Source: Paenibacillus mendelii (lineage in GTDB: Bacteria; Bacillota; Bacilli; Paenibacillales; Paenibacillaceae). Taken from it: DNA of 64,000 bases. The number at the start of each line of letters is the position of its first letter. Positions within the stretch are counted from its first letter, which is position 1. Shown here piece after piece: positions 7,483 to 16,511 of the stretch. Made by a program: the position numbers and the translations under genes. Location of the stretch: contig NZ_JANHOF010000001.1 of NCBI RefSeq assembly GCF_024498075.1, positions 806,001 through 870,000 on the forward strand, given 5' to 3'. The notes under the pieces are model-generated. The model worked only from the letters and a program-made list of their open reading frames with translations. It made no database searches and had not been told where the DNA came from.

Positions 7483-9138
7483 TTATTTCTTGTTATCGTA
7501 AGCGGCTTGGTAAATTTCCAGATAACGATTCAGGTTTAACCCGTCGAAGCCCTTCACGTATTTATCCCATTCGCCGTCATTCAATTTCCTGGATCCAGTC
7601 ACGAATTGAGCCATGTTGGAACGGACGTATTCATTGATTTGAGTACGAAGCAGGTTGGCTTCCTTAGCGTCTTTGTCATCCATGAATATCGTTAGCGGGA
7701 ATGTAACTTCCGGCTGCTTGTTCTCATAATTGTTCGCCGTCTCCATATACAGACGGTACTCATAGCCCACCTGCGAGAACGGATCTTCCGGCACAGCCCA
7801 TGACTCACGGATATCTCGCGTTCTGCGGGTGATGCCCATCTGATCCCAGGTGTCGTTGAACGTCGTGCCAATATCCCAGTAAGCGGGCTTCAGACTGTAC
7901 TTGGCCTGATTACCATGCACGTCCTTCTCGCCTTCCTTGGCTTTCTCCCAATACTTTCCTTCAAGTCCGTACTCGTTCGTGATCGCATGCTCCTCGGAAT
8001 ACAAGTAATCCGCGAGCTTGATCGCCGCAATCGCTTCTTTCTCTGAAGCTTTATTCGTAATCGCGAATTGACCGCTGCCATAAGCTTTATAGTACCCTGC
8101 GTAGGCGACTCCATTAGGCCCTTTGAGCGGCGGTACGGTGATATATTCTTTATGCCGGTTCTGGCCCTCCACCATGCTGAAATACATGCCGATATGTCCA
8201 GCAGTAACGCTTCCGGAAATATTGTCGCCCTCTTTGTTTCCGACTTGCATCATCTGATCGTTATTTTGCGTGAAGGCTTCTTTGTCAATCAGACCCTCAG
8301 CGTACAGCTTGTTTACGTACTCCAAGCCTTGACGCCACTCCGGCTGATTGGCAGCCAATTGGACCTTACCATCCTTCATATAGAAGAAATCCTCGTCATT
8401 GTTGTAGATAAAGGAGTTCATTAAGAAATTGGACGGTATACCGTGCCAGGTATTGAATGCGCCGGAAAGTGGAACCTCGTCCGCTTGCCCGTTGCCATTG
8501 GGATCCAACGTTTTGAACTTCTTTAATACTTCGTAGTATTCTTCCGTAGTAGTCGGCATTTCAAGGTTTAATTTTTTGAGCCATTCTTTGTTAATCCACA
8601 GCTTCTGCGAATACCAGCAGTGGAAGCAGTCGTTGATGTGCGGAAGCGCGTAAATGTTGCCGTCCGGCGCTGTTATCGCTGCTCTTAGATCAGGATCCTC
8701 ATCGAATGCTTTCTTGATTTCATTGCCGTACTTATCAATCAGGTCGTTCAGCGGGACGAGAATGCCCTGCTTACCGTAATCGATTTGTTCCGCTTGGGTG
8801 AATCCTCCCGAGAGAAAAACGTTCGGATAATCGCCGCTGGCCATGATCAACTTCTTCTTATCATCCGCATTGGCTTGAGGTGTAGCATCGAACTTAAACT
8901 TAATATTCAACCGCTCTTCAATAAACTTCGTCACGGTATTCGTACTAATATCTTCAATACGTGGAGGAACGACAATATAGGCGTTAATCGTGACGGCGTC
9001 TTTGCTGTCTCCACCCGCATTTTCTGAGTTTCCTTCATTGCCGCCATTACCTGAATCGCTGCCGCTGCTGCAGGCGGACAATAGCATGGATAATGTAAGA
9101 ACCATTGCAAATACGATTTTTCTAGTCTTTTTTCTCAA
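7483..9138 (-). CDS. Sugar ABC transporter lipoprotein (LplA-like), copy 1
   Basis: A 551-residue extracellular solute-binding protein of the large family-1 (LplA/YtcQ) type. The start is the TTG at 9138, eight bases after AAGGAGG; the upstream ATG at 9171 has no site. The signal peptide ends in the lipobox LSAC with Cys23, so the mature protein is lipid-anchored outside the membrane. DPNGNGQADE resembles the calcium loop found in this family. It is the third gene after two permeases, as in lplB-lplC-lplA operons. It is paralogous to the protein at 11463; both share CFHCWYSQKLW and most of the following 100 residues. Ligand: probably an oligosaccharide; the nearby fucosidase hints at fucosylated glycans. 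Confidence 0.9.
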   Translation of the reverse strand: MRKKTRKIVFAMVLTLSMLLSACSSGSDSGNGGNEGNSENAGGDSKDAVTINAYIVVPPRIEDISTNTVTKFIEERLNIKFKFDATPQANADDKKKLIMASGDYPNVFLSGGFTQAEQIDYGKQGILVPLNDLIDKYGNEIKKAFDEDPDLRAAITAPDGNIYALPHINDCFHCWYSQKLWINKEWLKKLNLEMPTTTEEYYEVLKKFKTLDPNGNGQADEVPLSGAFNTWHGIPSNFLMNSFIYNNDEDFFYMKDGKVQLAANQPEWRQGLEYVNKLYAEGLIDKEAFTQNNDQMMQVGNKEGDNISGSVTAGHIGMYFSMVEGQNRHKEYITVPPLKGPNGVAYAGYYKAYGSGQFAITNKASEKEAIAAIKLADYLYSEEHAITNEYGLEGKYWEKAKEGEKDVHGNQAKYSLKPAYWDIGTTFNDTWDQMGITRRTRDIRESWAVPEDPFSQVGYEYRLYMETANNYENKQPEVTFPLTIFMDDKDAKEANLLRTQINEYVRSNMAQFVTGSRKLNDGEWDKYVKGFDGLNLNRYLEIYQAAYDNKK

Positions 9139-9186
9139 CGCTGACTCCTCCTTCAAATGGTGTGCAGACATACGTAATCTTCATCG

Positions 9187-9220
9187 TTGTGATGGAAGCG
9201 AAAACGATTCCTCATCACAA
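9187..9220 (-). other. Intra-operon hairpin before the binding-protein gene
   Basis: TTGTGATG pairs with CATCACAA and an inner GGAA with TTCC, between the second permease and the binding-protein gene. There is no T run. Such stems often protect upstream or downstream mRNA so that binding protein outnumbers permease; that use is inferred. Confidence 0.45.
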
Positions 9221-9283
9221 TCCATATGGTTCAACCACCCCCTTGACATAATGAAGCTTGGATCGATTCGGGAGCAGGACACA

Positions 9284-10183
9284 TCATCCCTTGAGCGATC
9301 CGATCATGATGCCCTGGACAAAATACTTTTGCACAAAAGGGTACAGCGCCAATACCGGCAGCGTAGCAACAACGATTAGCGAGAATTTCAACAGGTCACG
9401 CAGTCCTTGCATAGCCGCCATCTGGTTGGCGTCGACCATCATGCTCGCATCGATCGAATTCAAGATGAGTATGTTGCGCAAAATAATTTGCAGAGGATAC
9501 AGCTCCTGCGACTTCAGAAAGATCAGTGCATCAAAATAGGCGTTCCAATGCCCAACCGCATACATGAGAACCAGTACGGCCAAAATGGGCTTGGACAAAG
9601 GAAGCACGATCCGCCAGAGAAAGCCAAGGTCTGTGCAGCCATCCAATTCAGCGGCTTCTCCAAGCTCCTTGGGAATGGTGGATTGAAAGAATGTACGGGC
9701 GATAATGACCTGCCATACCGCCAGAGCGCCAGGGAGCAGCATCGCCCATCTTGTATCCAATATGCCAAGCGATTTGACTGTGAGATAGTATGGAATCAAG
9801 CCTCCGCTGAACATCATCGTAATGACGAGGAGCAGCATGATGAATCCACGTCCGTAGAAGGTGCTCTTGGATAGCGGATACGCCAGCATCACGGTCATGG
9901 TCACATTGATCAGTACACCGAAGAACGTATAGAATAATGAATTGGCATACCCCGTCAATATTTGCGGATTGTTGAAGATCGCCCTATATCCTGCCAAGCT
10001 GGGCTCCACCGGGAACAGCCAGACCTTCCCGCTAATGACGGCACGCGGAGAACTGAAGGATGAGCTTACAATATAGATGAGCGGATAGAGCACAATGATA
10101 AGAACGACGATCAGGAAGGCATATACCAGAAAGAGAAAAAATTTATCGCCGAACGATTCTCGGATTGCTATCGATTTATTCAT
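9284..10183 (-). CDS. Carbohydrate ABC transporter permease (LplC type)
   Basis: A 299-residue inner membrane permease with six predicted helices. The EAA loop reads EAAELDGCTDLGFLWRIVLPLSKP-like (shown in part) and couples to a shared ATPase such as MsmX, because no ATPase gene is in the operon. The C terminus VQKYFVQGIMIGSLKG is typical of LplC. It follows LplB by 19 bases and forms the heterodimeric channel with it. Confidence 0.93.
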   Translation of the reverse strand: MNKSIAIRESFGDKFFLFLVYAFLIVVLIIVLYPLIYIVSSSFSSPRAVISGKVWLFPVEPSLAGYRAIFNNPQILTGYANSLFYTFFGVLINVTMTVMLAYPLSKSTFYGRGFIMLLLVITMMFSGGLIPYYLTVKSLGILDTRWAMLLPGALAVWQVIIARTFFQSTIPKELGEAAELDGCTDLGFLWRIVLPLSKPILAVLVLMYAVGHWNAYFDALIFLKSQELYPLQIILRNILILNSIDASMMVDANQMAAMQGLRDLLKFSLIVVATLPVLALYPFVQKYFVQGIMIGSLKG

Positions 10184-10202
10184 ATCGTTTCCCTTCCCTC
10201 CG

Positions 10203-11174
10203 TTACCATAGACTGTTGTCTGAAACGCGTCTGGCGAAATAATTGACGGTTAGCAGCAAAATGAGATTGATGACGGAGTTAAATAAATCGACTGCCGCAG
10301 AGAAACTGAAATTGGCTCCAAGCAGCCCTATTTTGTATACATAAGTCGAGATTACTTCTGAAGTGCTCGTATTCAATGGATTCTGCATCAAAAAGATTTT
10401 CTCGAAACCGACATTCATGATCTGCCCGACATTAAGAATAAGAAGAATAATGGCTGCCGGCATGATCCCCGGTATATCGATGTTAATGACCTTCTGAAAT
10501 CGTGAAGCTCCGTCAACCTTGGCAGCTTCATATAACTCTGAATTGACTCCGGCAAGTGCAGCAAGGTATATAACAGCACCATACCCGATGCCCTGCCACA
10601 CATTGGACAGCACGAAAATACTGCTGAAATAGCTCGGGATTCCCATAAAGTTTATCGATTCCATACCGAGCAGCTTCACGATCAGATCCACGAAGCCTAG
10701 ACGAGGCGATAAGAATAGGATGATCATCGAAACCATGACAACCGTAGAAATGAAATACGGCGCGAACGTCACCATTTGAACTGCTTTTTTAAATCGCATA
10801 CTTCGAATTTCATTCAACGCGAGCGCAAGTATAATCGGTGCCGGAAATCCAATAGCAAGCGAATATAAGCTAATAATCAAAGTGTTCTTAATGAGAACCC
10901 AAAAATTCGGAGAGTTAAAAAAGTCAGAGAAATTTTTGAGCCCGACCCATTCGCTTCCGGTGAATCCCTTGACCGGACTAAAGTCGCGAAAGGCGATCTG
11001 CGCTCCGTACATCGGTATGTACTTGAAAATAATGAGGTACGCGAGAGGCAGTAAAATAAGTAAATACAGCTGCCAATGCCGCTTCATTTTTTTGGATGTA
11101 CCTTTCATTAGAAGCGGCTTGTTACTCCTCGCTAGCTTCGGCTTCTTTGCTTCCAGCGCCCCTGTTGACTGCAT
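10203..11174 (-). CDS. Sugar ABC transporter permease (LplB type)
   Basis: A 323-residue permease of the LplB/UgpA-like family with six membrane segments beginning near residue 33 (WQLYLLILLPLAYLIIFKYIPMYG). The EAA motif is EAAKVDGASRFQKVINIDIPG. I place the start at the ATG 11174, preceded by GGGAGTGAG; an upstream frame to 11258 lacks family similarity and a ribosome site. First gene of the three-gene transport operon, with a cre-like site at 11289-11302 upstream. It would pair with the LplC-type permease. Confidence 0.9.
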   Translation of the reverse strand: MQSTGALEAKKPKLARSNKPLLMKGTSKKMKRHWQLYLLILLPLAYLIIFKYIPMYGAQIAFRDFSPVKGFTGSEWVGLKNFSDFFNSPNFWVLIKNTLIISLYSLAIGFPAPIILALALNEIRSMRFKKAVQMVTFAPYFISTVVMVSMIILFLSPRLGFVDLIVKLLGMESINFMGIPSYFSSIFVLSNVWQGIGYGAVIYLAALAGVNSELYEAAKVDGASRFQKVINIDIPGIMPAAIILLILNVGQIMNVGFEKIFLMQNPLNTSTSEVISTYVYKIGLLGANFSFSAAVDLFNSVINLILLLTVNYFARRVSDNSLW

Positions 11175-11288
11175 CCCTGAAAACTCACTCCCTTTCCAAT
11201 ATTTCGCCTTAAGATGTGGATTGGTGATAACGATAAGGGAACGCCGGAAGAGGGTCAACGATCAGTATTCAACCAGGAGACGATATTC

Positions 11289-11302
11289 TGTAATCGCTTA
11301 CT
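11289..11302. promoter_or_regulatory. Candidate cre site upstream of the lpl-type operon
   Basis: TGTAATCGCTTACT matches 13 of 14 positions of TGWNANCGNTNWCA and sits about 115 bases before the first permease gene. Control by CcpA is inferred from motif and gene content. Confidence 0.45.
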
Positions 11303-11402
11303 TTTCAGGCGAGCGGACGGAACGCGCATTATTCTGTCAGCGCTCAAAATTCCGCCATCGCCCAGGAATGGGTTAAGCGCTGTTCCCCTAATATGAAAAC
11401 GG

Positions 11403-11438
11403 CAAAAAAACCGATTTCCGGAATTATCGGAATCGGTT
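11403..11438 (-). terminator. Terminator after binding protein copy 2
   Basis: On the minus strand AACCGATTCCG pairs with CGGAAATCGGTT and is followed by seven T residues in a row: a classic intrinsic terminator. Confidence 0.85.
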
Positions 11439-11462
11439 GTTGGAGCTGCCGCTAATTCATCT

Positions 11463-13145
11463 TCATGGCAGGACTTTGATGGTTCTCGTATAGTTGTCAT
11501 ACGCCTTCTGATAGATGTGTAAGTAACGATCCAGTTTCAATCCTTTGAAGCCCTCCAAATAAGCTTCCCATTCCTGATCAATCTGCTTGGCGCCCGTAAT
11601 AAACTGAATCATGTGGGCTTCGATATATTCATTCATCTGTACCCGGAGGCGCGCTGCTTCGAACGCTTCCTTCGGATCGACATATACATTCTCGGGAAAA
11701 ACCTCCGGAGGCTCCTTTCCCTGATAATTCTCCACCGTTTCTAAATACAGGCGATGCTCGTACCCTTCCTTTGTATTCGGATCCTTCGGCACGGCCCATG
11801 ATTCACGCAGATCCCGGTTGCGATACAGAATTCCCATCTGGCTCCAGCCTTCATTCTGGGTCAGATGATCCCAATATTCCGGGTTCAGCTTGAATTTGGC
11901 CTGTCTGCCGTGTTCGTCAACCTCTCCCTGCGTTCCTTTCCGCCACCACATATTCTCAGGTCCGAATTCATTGCGGATCACCGCTTCCTCGGAATAGAGA
12001 AAATCAGCCAGTCGGATGGCCGCAGCCGCTTCGGTTTCCGTTGCTTTATCCGTTATCGCAAACTGCCCATTCCCTACCCGGTTGAAATAACCCGCAGCCT
12101 GGTATCCATCCGGACCGATTAACGGCGGGATTGTGCTGTATTCTTTATTCCGCTCATTATCCAATCCGCTGAATGCCATACGGATATGTCCCACCGTCGC
12201 GCTGCCTAGTATATTAGCTTCCGGATGGCTTGCCAATTGGATCATGCCATCCAGCGTCTGGGTAAACGAGGAGGGATCGATCAGCCCTTCGCGGTAAAGA
12301 CGATGGATATAAGTGATCCCTTCCTTCCATTCCGGCTGTGCGGCAGCCATCCCTACCTTGCCGTCATCCATGTAAAAGTAGTTCTCGTCCGTGTTATAGA
12401 TAAATGCGCTCATCAAAAATCCAGTAATTTTGGTATGCCAGGAATCGGTGGCACCAGACAGCGGAATTTCGTCCTGTATGCCGTTCCCGTTCGGATCCAT
12501 CGTCTTGAAGGCCTTCAGCATCTGATAGAACTCCTCAGCTGTACGGGGCTCCGGCAGCTGCAGCCGTTCCAGCCATTCCGTGTTGACCCACAGCTTCTGG
12601 GAATACCAGCAGTGAAAGCATTCATTAATATCCGGCAAGGAATAAATATGATTGTCCGGGGTCGTAATCGCTTGCCGCAGCTTGGGATTCGCTGCGAAAA
12701 TTCGTTTCATATTCACCCCATACCGGTCGATTAATTCATCCAGAGGCTGAAGAACCCCAGACATGCCATACTTGATTTGTTCATCCGGCGTGAAATCGCC
12801 GCTTAGAATAATAGCGGGATATTCACCGCTGGCAAATAGCATTTGCTTGCGTTCTTTTTTGGCTGCCGGGCTCGCGGTAACGAACTCTAGTTTGATATTC
12901 AGCCGTTCTTCTACATATGTGGTGAATAAATTCGTATTAATATCCTCCACTTCCACCGGAGGAACGGCATAGATCCTGAGGGTGACTGGCTTATCCGCAA
13001 TCGGAAATTCTCCAGCAGGCCGTATATCAACCGCCTCGCTTGTTCCTTGATCCTTCAGAATGGGATTTACGAACAGCTGGGTGCAAGCCGCAGCGACGAG
13101 CGCCATAACGATAAGAGGTATCCCAATCATCCATGAAGCCTTCAA
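11463..13145 (-). CDS. Sugar ABC transporter binding protein, copy 2
   Basis: A 560-residue paralogue of the binding protein at 7483, sharing CFHCWYSQKLW, the DPNGNGIQDE loop and the ESWAVP segment. The start is probably the TTG at 13145, ten bases after AAGGGGG; the frame to 13295 overlaps the AraC gene and lacks a site. The N terminus is a hydrophobic stretch with Cys21 preceded by three alanines, a weak lipobox (LVAAAC). It follows the large AraC sensor by 52 bases and is separated from the permease operon by a terminator. It may be an alternative receptor for the same permeases or a sensor partner of the regulator; this is inference. Confidence 0.85.
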   Translation of the reverse strand: MKASWMIGIPLIVMALVAAACTQLFVNPILKDQGTSEAVDIRPAGEFPIADKPVTLRIYAVPPVEVEDINTNLFTTYVEERLNIKLEFVTASPAAKKERKQMLFASGEYPAIILSGDFTPDEQIKYGMSGVLQPLDELIDRYGVNMKRIFAANPKLRQAITTPDNHIYSLPDINECFHCWYSQKLWVNTEWLERLQLPEPRTAEEFYQMLKAFKTMDPNGNGIQDEIPLSGATDSWHTKITGFLMSAFIYNTDENYFYMDDGKVGMAAAQPEWKEGITYIHRLYREGLIDPSSFTQTLDGMIQLASHPEANILGSATVGHIRMAFSGLDNERNKEYSTIPPLIGPDGYQAAGYFNRVGNGQFAITDKATETEAAAAIRLADFLYSEEAVIRNEFGPENMWWRKGTQGEVDEHGRQAKFKLNPEYWDHLTQNEGWSQMGILYRNRDLRESWAVPKDPNTKEGYEHRLYLETVENYQGKEPPEVFPENVYVDPKEAFEAARLRVQMNEYIEAHMIQFITGAKQIDQEWEAYLEGFKGLKLDRYLHIYQKAYDNYTRTIKVLP

Positions 13146-13197
13146 TGGCTCATTTCCCCCTTCATTGACGAACAGGCTGACGATAAACACGAAAGGA

Positions 13198-15390
13198 TCA
13201 ACCTGTTTGTTCACTGGTATGATGCTTGCGATAATCCATAGGCGAGATGCCCTCCACCCTGCGGAATACTCTTCGGAAGGTAGCGGCATTGACATAACCT
13301 ACACGCTCACCGATATTCTGAATGGAGTCTGACTGCTCCAGCAGCCACCGCTTCGCATGCTGAATTCTGACCTCAGCGAGAAAATCCAGAAAGTTCTCCC
13401 CGAATTCATCCTTAAACAGCTGGCTCAAATATTTGGCATTAATCGAGAATTGGTCGCTTAAATAATCGAGTGAAAGCTCGGGATTCGCGTAATGATGCTC
13501 AATATATTCCCGCACCTTCTTCATCGATTGATGATATTGCCGCCCTTCGCGAAGCACGGCCAGACGTGTGGAATAATCCTCTAATATCCCGCGGAGCACC
13601 TGCTGCAGCTCATCCAGCGTATCGAACTCTCCGATGATTTGCCGCACATACGGCAGTGCGGATGCCGTCCAGTTCTCATAGTAGTCCTTGGAGATCTGTG
13701 ACATGTTCAGGTCCATATGCGCAATAAAATAGCGGCCTTGCTCAATAATTTCATTCTTGGATAAGCAGCACTTCCGAATCCCTTCGAACCAATGATCATA
13801 ATTCGCAAGCCATTCCTGGTCATTGCAGCGGAAGGATTGCACGAATTGGTGGATGGCCTTCAGATGCTTACTCGGTTCTTTGTTGGAGAAATTGCGCGCC
13901 TCCTGGAGCCGGATGATCCGGTTGTTGCCCAGAACAGCTTTGAACTTCAAGGATTCCAGCGCTTCGATATAGGATTCCGGCACCCCGAGTCGCGAATCCG
14001 TTGATTCCCCGATTCCGATCGTGACCGTAAAGGCCAGGTTTTTATTTAGCCATGCCACGAGACCTTCGCAAACCTCGTCAACATCGGCCTCTGGATTCTC
14101 CAAAAAGACAATGCCGGTCAGCTGCAAGGAGGAGGTCCACTCCAGCCATAGGTGAGTGGTCGGCTGGGTCATCATTTCATGGGTGACGCTGCTGAGCACA
14201 AATTTAAATAAGGCTTGATCTCTGGTTTGATACCGGTAAAAGGATTGTTCTGCATGATCAATTTCGATAACGAGAACTTTAATGAGGCTGTGGGGAGGCA
14301 ATGTCCATTCGGATGAACTCTCTTCACCGGAAAGCAGCTGTGTAAAGAAGGTTTTTCTTCGTTCGAGCGCAGCTTTCTCGGATTCTTTCTTGAATACTTT
14401 CGATTGCTCGGCAAAATTGTTGATGGCAGATTCAATAAATGCGAATTCGTCAATAGCCACCCTTCCTAGCGTGTGCTTCTCCTGAAAGAGGTTGTCATTA
14501 ATCCGAACAACAAGCTCCTCCAGAGGTTTGTAATTTTTTCTGGTCACATAAATAATGGAGATGACGCCGGCAATAAACACTAGCAGTCCAAATAACAGCC
14601 ATACGCTGGAAAAGTTCGAAACCACGCTAACAAGCTTGCCATTATATACGCCGCTCTCCGCGGTCCAGTTCGTATACTCCGATGCAACGCTAGCGAGAAT
14701 TTCCTTTTTCCCGGGTAGATCATCCTGCTTGAAGAATGGATTCCCGTTTCGGTCATATAGGTTCACGAAAGCCGTCTGAGGATCGTACATATCCATGATA
14801 TTGTCCTGCAGCGACGACACGTTGATATTGACAACGAAAAGACCTTCCGATCCAAGACTTACCGGAACCTTATGTACGAGGCTAACTACTTCTTTCTTCT
14901 TCTGAAAGGAAAACTCGCGGTACATCCTGACGTCCGTCCAAGGCGATTTGGAGTCGCTGCTCTGCATCTCGCGTATAAACGCAGCATCCTCGAATTCATC
15001 CAGGTTTCTAATCAGATTGCCGCTGTAAACCAATTGATCGCTGTATCGGACCAAATAGAACGAGGCTATGAACGGAACCTCCTGCTTCAGCTTCTCCAGC
15101 TTTTTGACCACCTGATAGTTCAAATAAACATTGCTGTCGTCCTTCTCGTCGAAGAAATCGCTAATCAGCTTATTGTTCATAATCTCCCGGATAATCATAT
15201 AATCCACGGACTTCAAGGACACGTCGATGGATTGAAGCAGCTGACGCGTGAAGACTTTGCTTGATTCCTTCGTATTCTTGTTGTTCTGCTCTACCAGAGA
15301 TTGAAAAAACATAAAAAAAACAAATGAGAAAATGATGAAGAAAATCGGGATATACGACCAGATCATTTTGCGCAGCCACGTTCTATTCAT
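13198..15390 (-). CDS. Membrane-bound AraC-type sensor-regulator
   Basis: About 730 residues. An N-terminal membrane helix (about 9-31), an extracellular sensing region, a second helix near 260-283 and a cytoplasmic part with coiled-coil character lead to a C-terminal AraC DNA-binding domain with two helix-turn-helix motifs (about 630-725; AKYLSQLFKDEFGENFLDFL and GISPMDYRK). This architecture is common beside lpl/yes-type transport genes, where the outside domain senses sugar or the loaded binding protein. The ATG at 15390 fits AAGGG better than the one at 15399. Candidate targets: the two neighbouring transport operons. A cre-like site lies upstream. Confidence 0.88.
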   Translation of the reverse strand: MNRTWLRKMIWSYIPIFFIIFSFVFFMFFQSLVEQNNKNTKESSKVFTRQLLQSIDVSLKSVDYMIIREIMNNKLISDFFDEKDDSNVYLNYQVVKKLEKLKQEVPFIASFYLVRYSDQLVYSGNLIRNLDEFEDAAFIREMQSSDSKSPWTDVRMYREFSFQKKKEVVSLVHKVPVSLGSEGLFVVNINVSSLQDNIMDMYDPQTAFVNLYDRNGNPFFKQDDLPGKKEILASVASEYTNWTAESGVYNGKLVSVVSNFSSVWLLFGLLVFIAGVISIIYVTRKNYKPLEELVVRINDNLFQEKHTLGRVAIDEFAFIESAINNFAEQSKVFKKESEKAALERRKTFFTQLLSGEESSSEWTLPPHSLIKVLVIEIDHAEQSFYRYQTRDQALFKFVLSSVTHEMMTQPTTHLWLEWTSSLQLTGIVFLENPEADVDEVCEGLVAWLNKNLAFTVTIGIGESTDSRLGVPESYIEALESLKFKAVLGNNRIIRLQEARNFSNKEPSKHLKAIHQFVQSFRCNDQEWLANYDHWFEGIRKCCLSKNEIIEQGRYFIAHMDLNMSQISKDYYENWTASALPYVRQIIGEFDTLDELQQVLRGILEDYSTRLAVLREGRQYHQSMKKVREYIEHHYANPELSLDYLSDQFSINAKYLSQLFKDEFGENFLDFLAEVRIQHAKRWLLEQSDSIQNIGERVGYVNAATFRRVFRRVEGISPMDYRKHHTSEQTG

Positions 15391-15427
15391 CGGAATCATC
15401 CCTTAACAGGCTATTTCGAACAAATAA

Positions 15428-15441
15428 TGTAAGCGCATTCA
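15428..15441. promoter_or_regulatory. Candidate cre site upstream of the AraC sensor gene
   Basis: TGTAAGCGCATTCA matches 13 of 14 cre consensus positions and lies about 40 bases upstream of the sensor gene. Together with 11289-11302 it suggests catabolite repression of the locus. Confidence 0.45.
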
Positions 15442-15549
15442 TAAATTTCTCTTCTTCATAGCTACACCTGATATTAAAACAAATGCACCTTTAAAAGACA
15501 TGCAGGATATTATTATGTTTTTGTACAAAATTAAGATGATATAGGCAGG

Positions 15550-16386
15550 TTATAGATTGGTCCGATATTCGGTGGGGCTGTAGCCGATCTCACGGCGGAA
15601 CGTTTTCGAGAAATGATTCGCGTCATCGAAGCCTGTCCGGGCACCGATTTCTTTGATGCTGAGCGAAGTCGTTTTCAAGAGAACCTTGGCCTTCTCCATC
15701 TTTTTGCGGATCACATACTTGAGGGGTGAAATACCGAAATGCTTTTTGAAATATTTAATAAAATAATTCGGATGCAGGTGCAAATGTGCCGCCATCCCCT
15801 CCAGGGTTACCTCGTCATGGAGATGGGAATCGATATACTGCTGAATGACAGTCAGCCGCTCGATCTCCGGCGTCCGGTTCTGATGGATCAGCAGTGGCGC
15901 TGCTGTAAGCAGCTGTGACAAAATATCCAGCAGGATGGCTTTCTCCTTCAACCTTGCAGGTATGGAGGCCTCTTGGTGGAGCAGGAACAGCTCATGGAAC
16001 AACGCGGTCATCTGTGTTTGATCCAGCGAATCAAAGCAATAAGGGACGTCCAGCCATTGGAAAAAGTCCAGATCTCCCGCAGTCGCGGTGAAGTGGCACC
16101 AATACTTCAGAAAAGGCCGGTCGCTAATGGCGGAGTAAGACTGCTCGACATGGGCAGGCATGAGAAAAAGCTGTCCCGGCGTTGGCCAGAACGGTTGTCC
16201 GTTAATTTTTAACCAGCCCTCCCCCTCTACGATGTAATAGAGCTTGCTGTAGCTTGGCGTATAATCAAGCTCTCTCCACTCCGGCCAGCATTGGGTATAC
16301 TGAGCATTGAGCACGTGAACCTGCATATTGCGAATGATATCGTGAATGGCGGTCTGGTTAGTAGGATCGGTCTGTTTGGGATTCAT
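15550..16386 (-). CDS. AraC family regulator with cupin sensor domain
   Basis: A 278-residue soluble regulator. The N-terminal half (about 40-110) is cupin-like (YSKLYYIVEGEGWLKING and PGQLFLMPAH). The C-terminal half (about 175-275) holds two helix-turn-helix motifs ending FRREIGYSPTEYR. It is divergent from the alpha-L-fucosidase with 125 bases between, so the fucosidase is its likely target, with the sugar bound by the cupin. AGGTG precedes the ATG. Confidence 0.9.
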   Translation of the reverse strand: MNPKQTDPTNQTAIHDIIRNMQVHVLNAQYTQCWPEWRELDYTPSYSKLYYIVEGEGWLKINGQPFWPTPGQLFLMPAHVEQSYSAISDRPFLKYWCHFTATAGDLDFFQWLDVPYCFDSLDQTQMTALFHELFLLHQEASIPARLKEKAILLDILSQLLTAAPLLIHQNRTPEIERLTVIQQYIDSHLHDEVTLEGMAAHLHLHPNYFIKYFKKHFGISPLKYVIRKKMEKAKVLLKTTSLSIKEIGARTGFDDANHFSKTFRREIGYSPTEYRTNL

Positions 16387-16511
16387 GGATTATCACCTGC
16401 AGAAGTTAATTTTATACCCGTCTAGGTTAAGAGTGGATCTGTTTATTATAGCATATCATTGATAAACTTTATTGCAGTTAGTCAAGCATTCCACGCATTG
16501 GAGGGTATTTA

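Noticed and set aside
9139-9171. ATG start for binding protein copy 1
   Set aside because: AAGGAGG lies inside this stretch, pointing to the TTG at 9138, which also gives a normal lipoprotein signal peptide.
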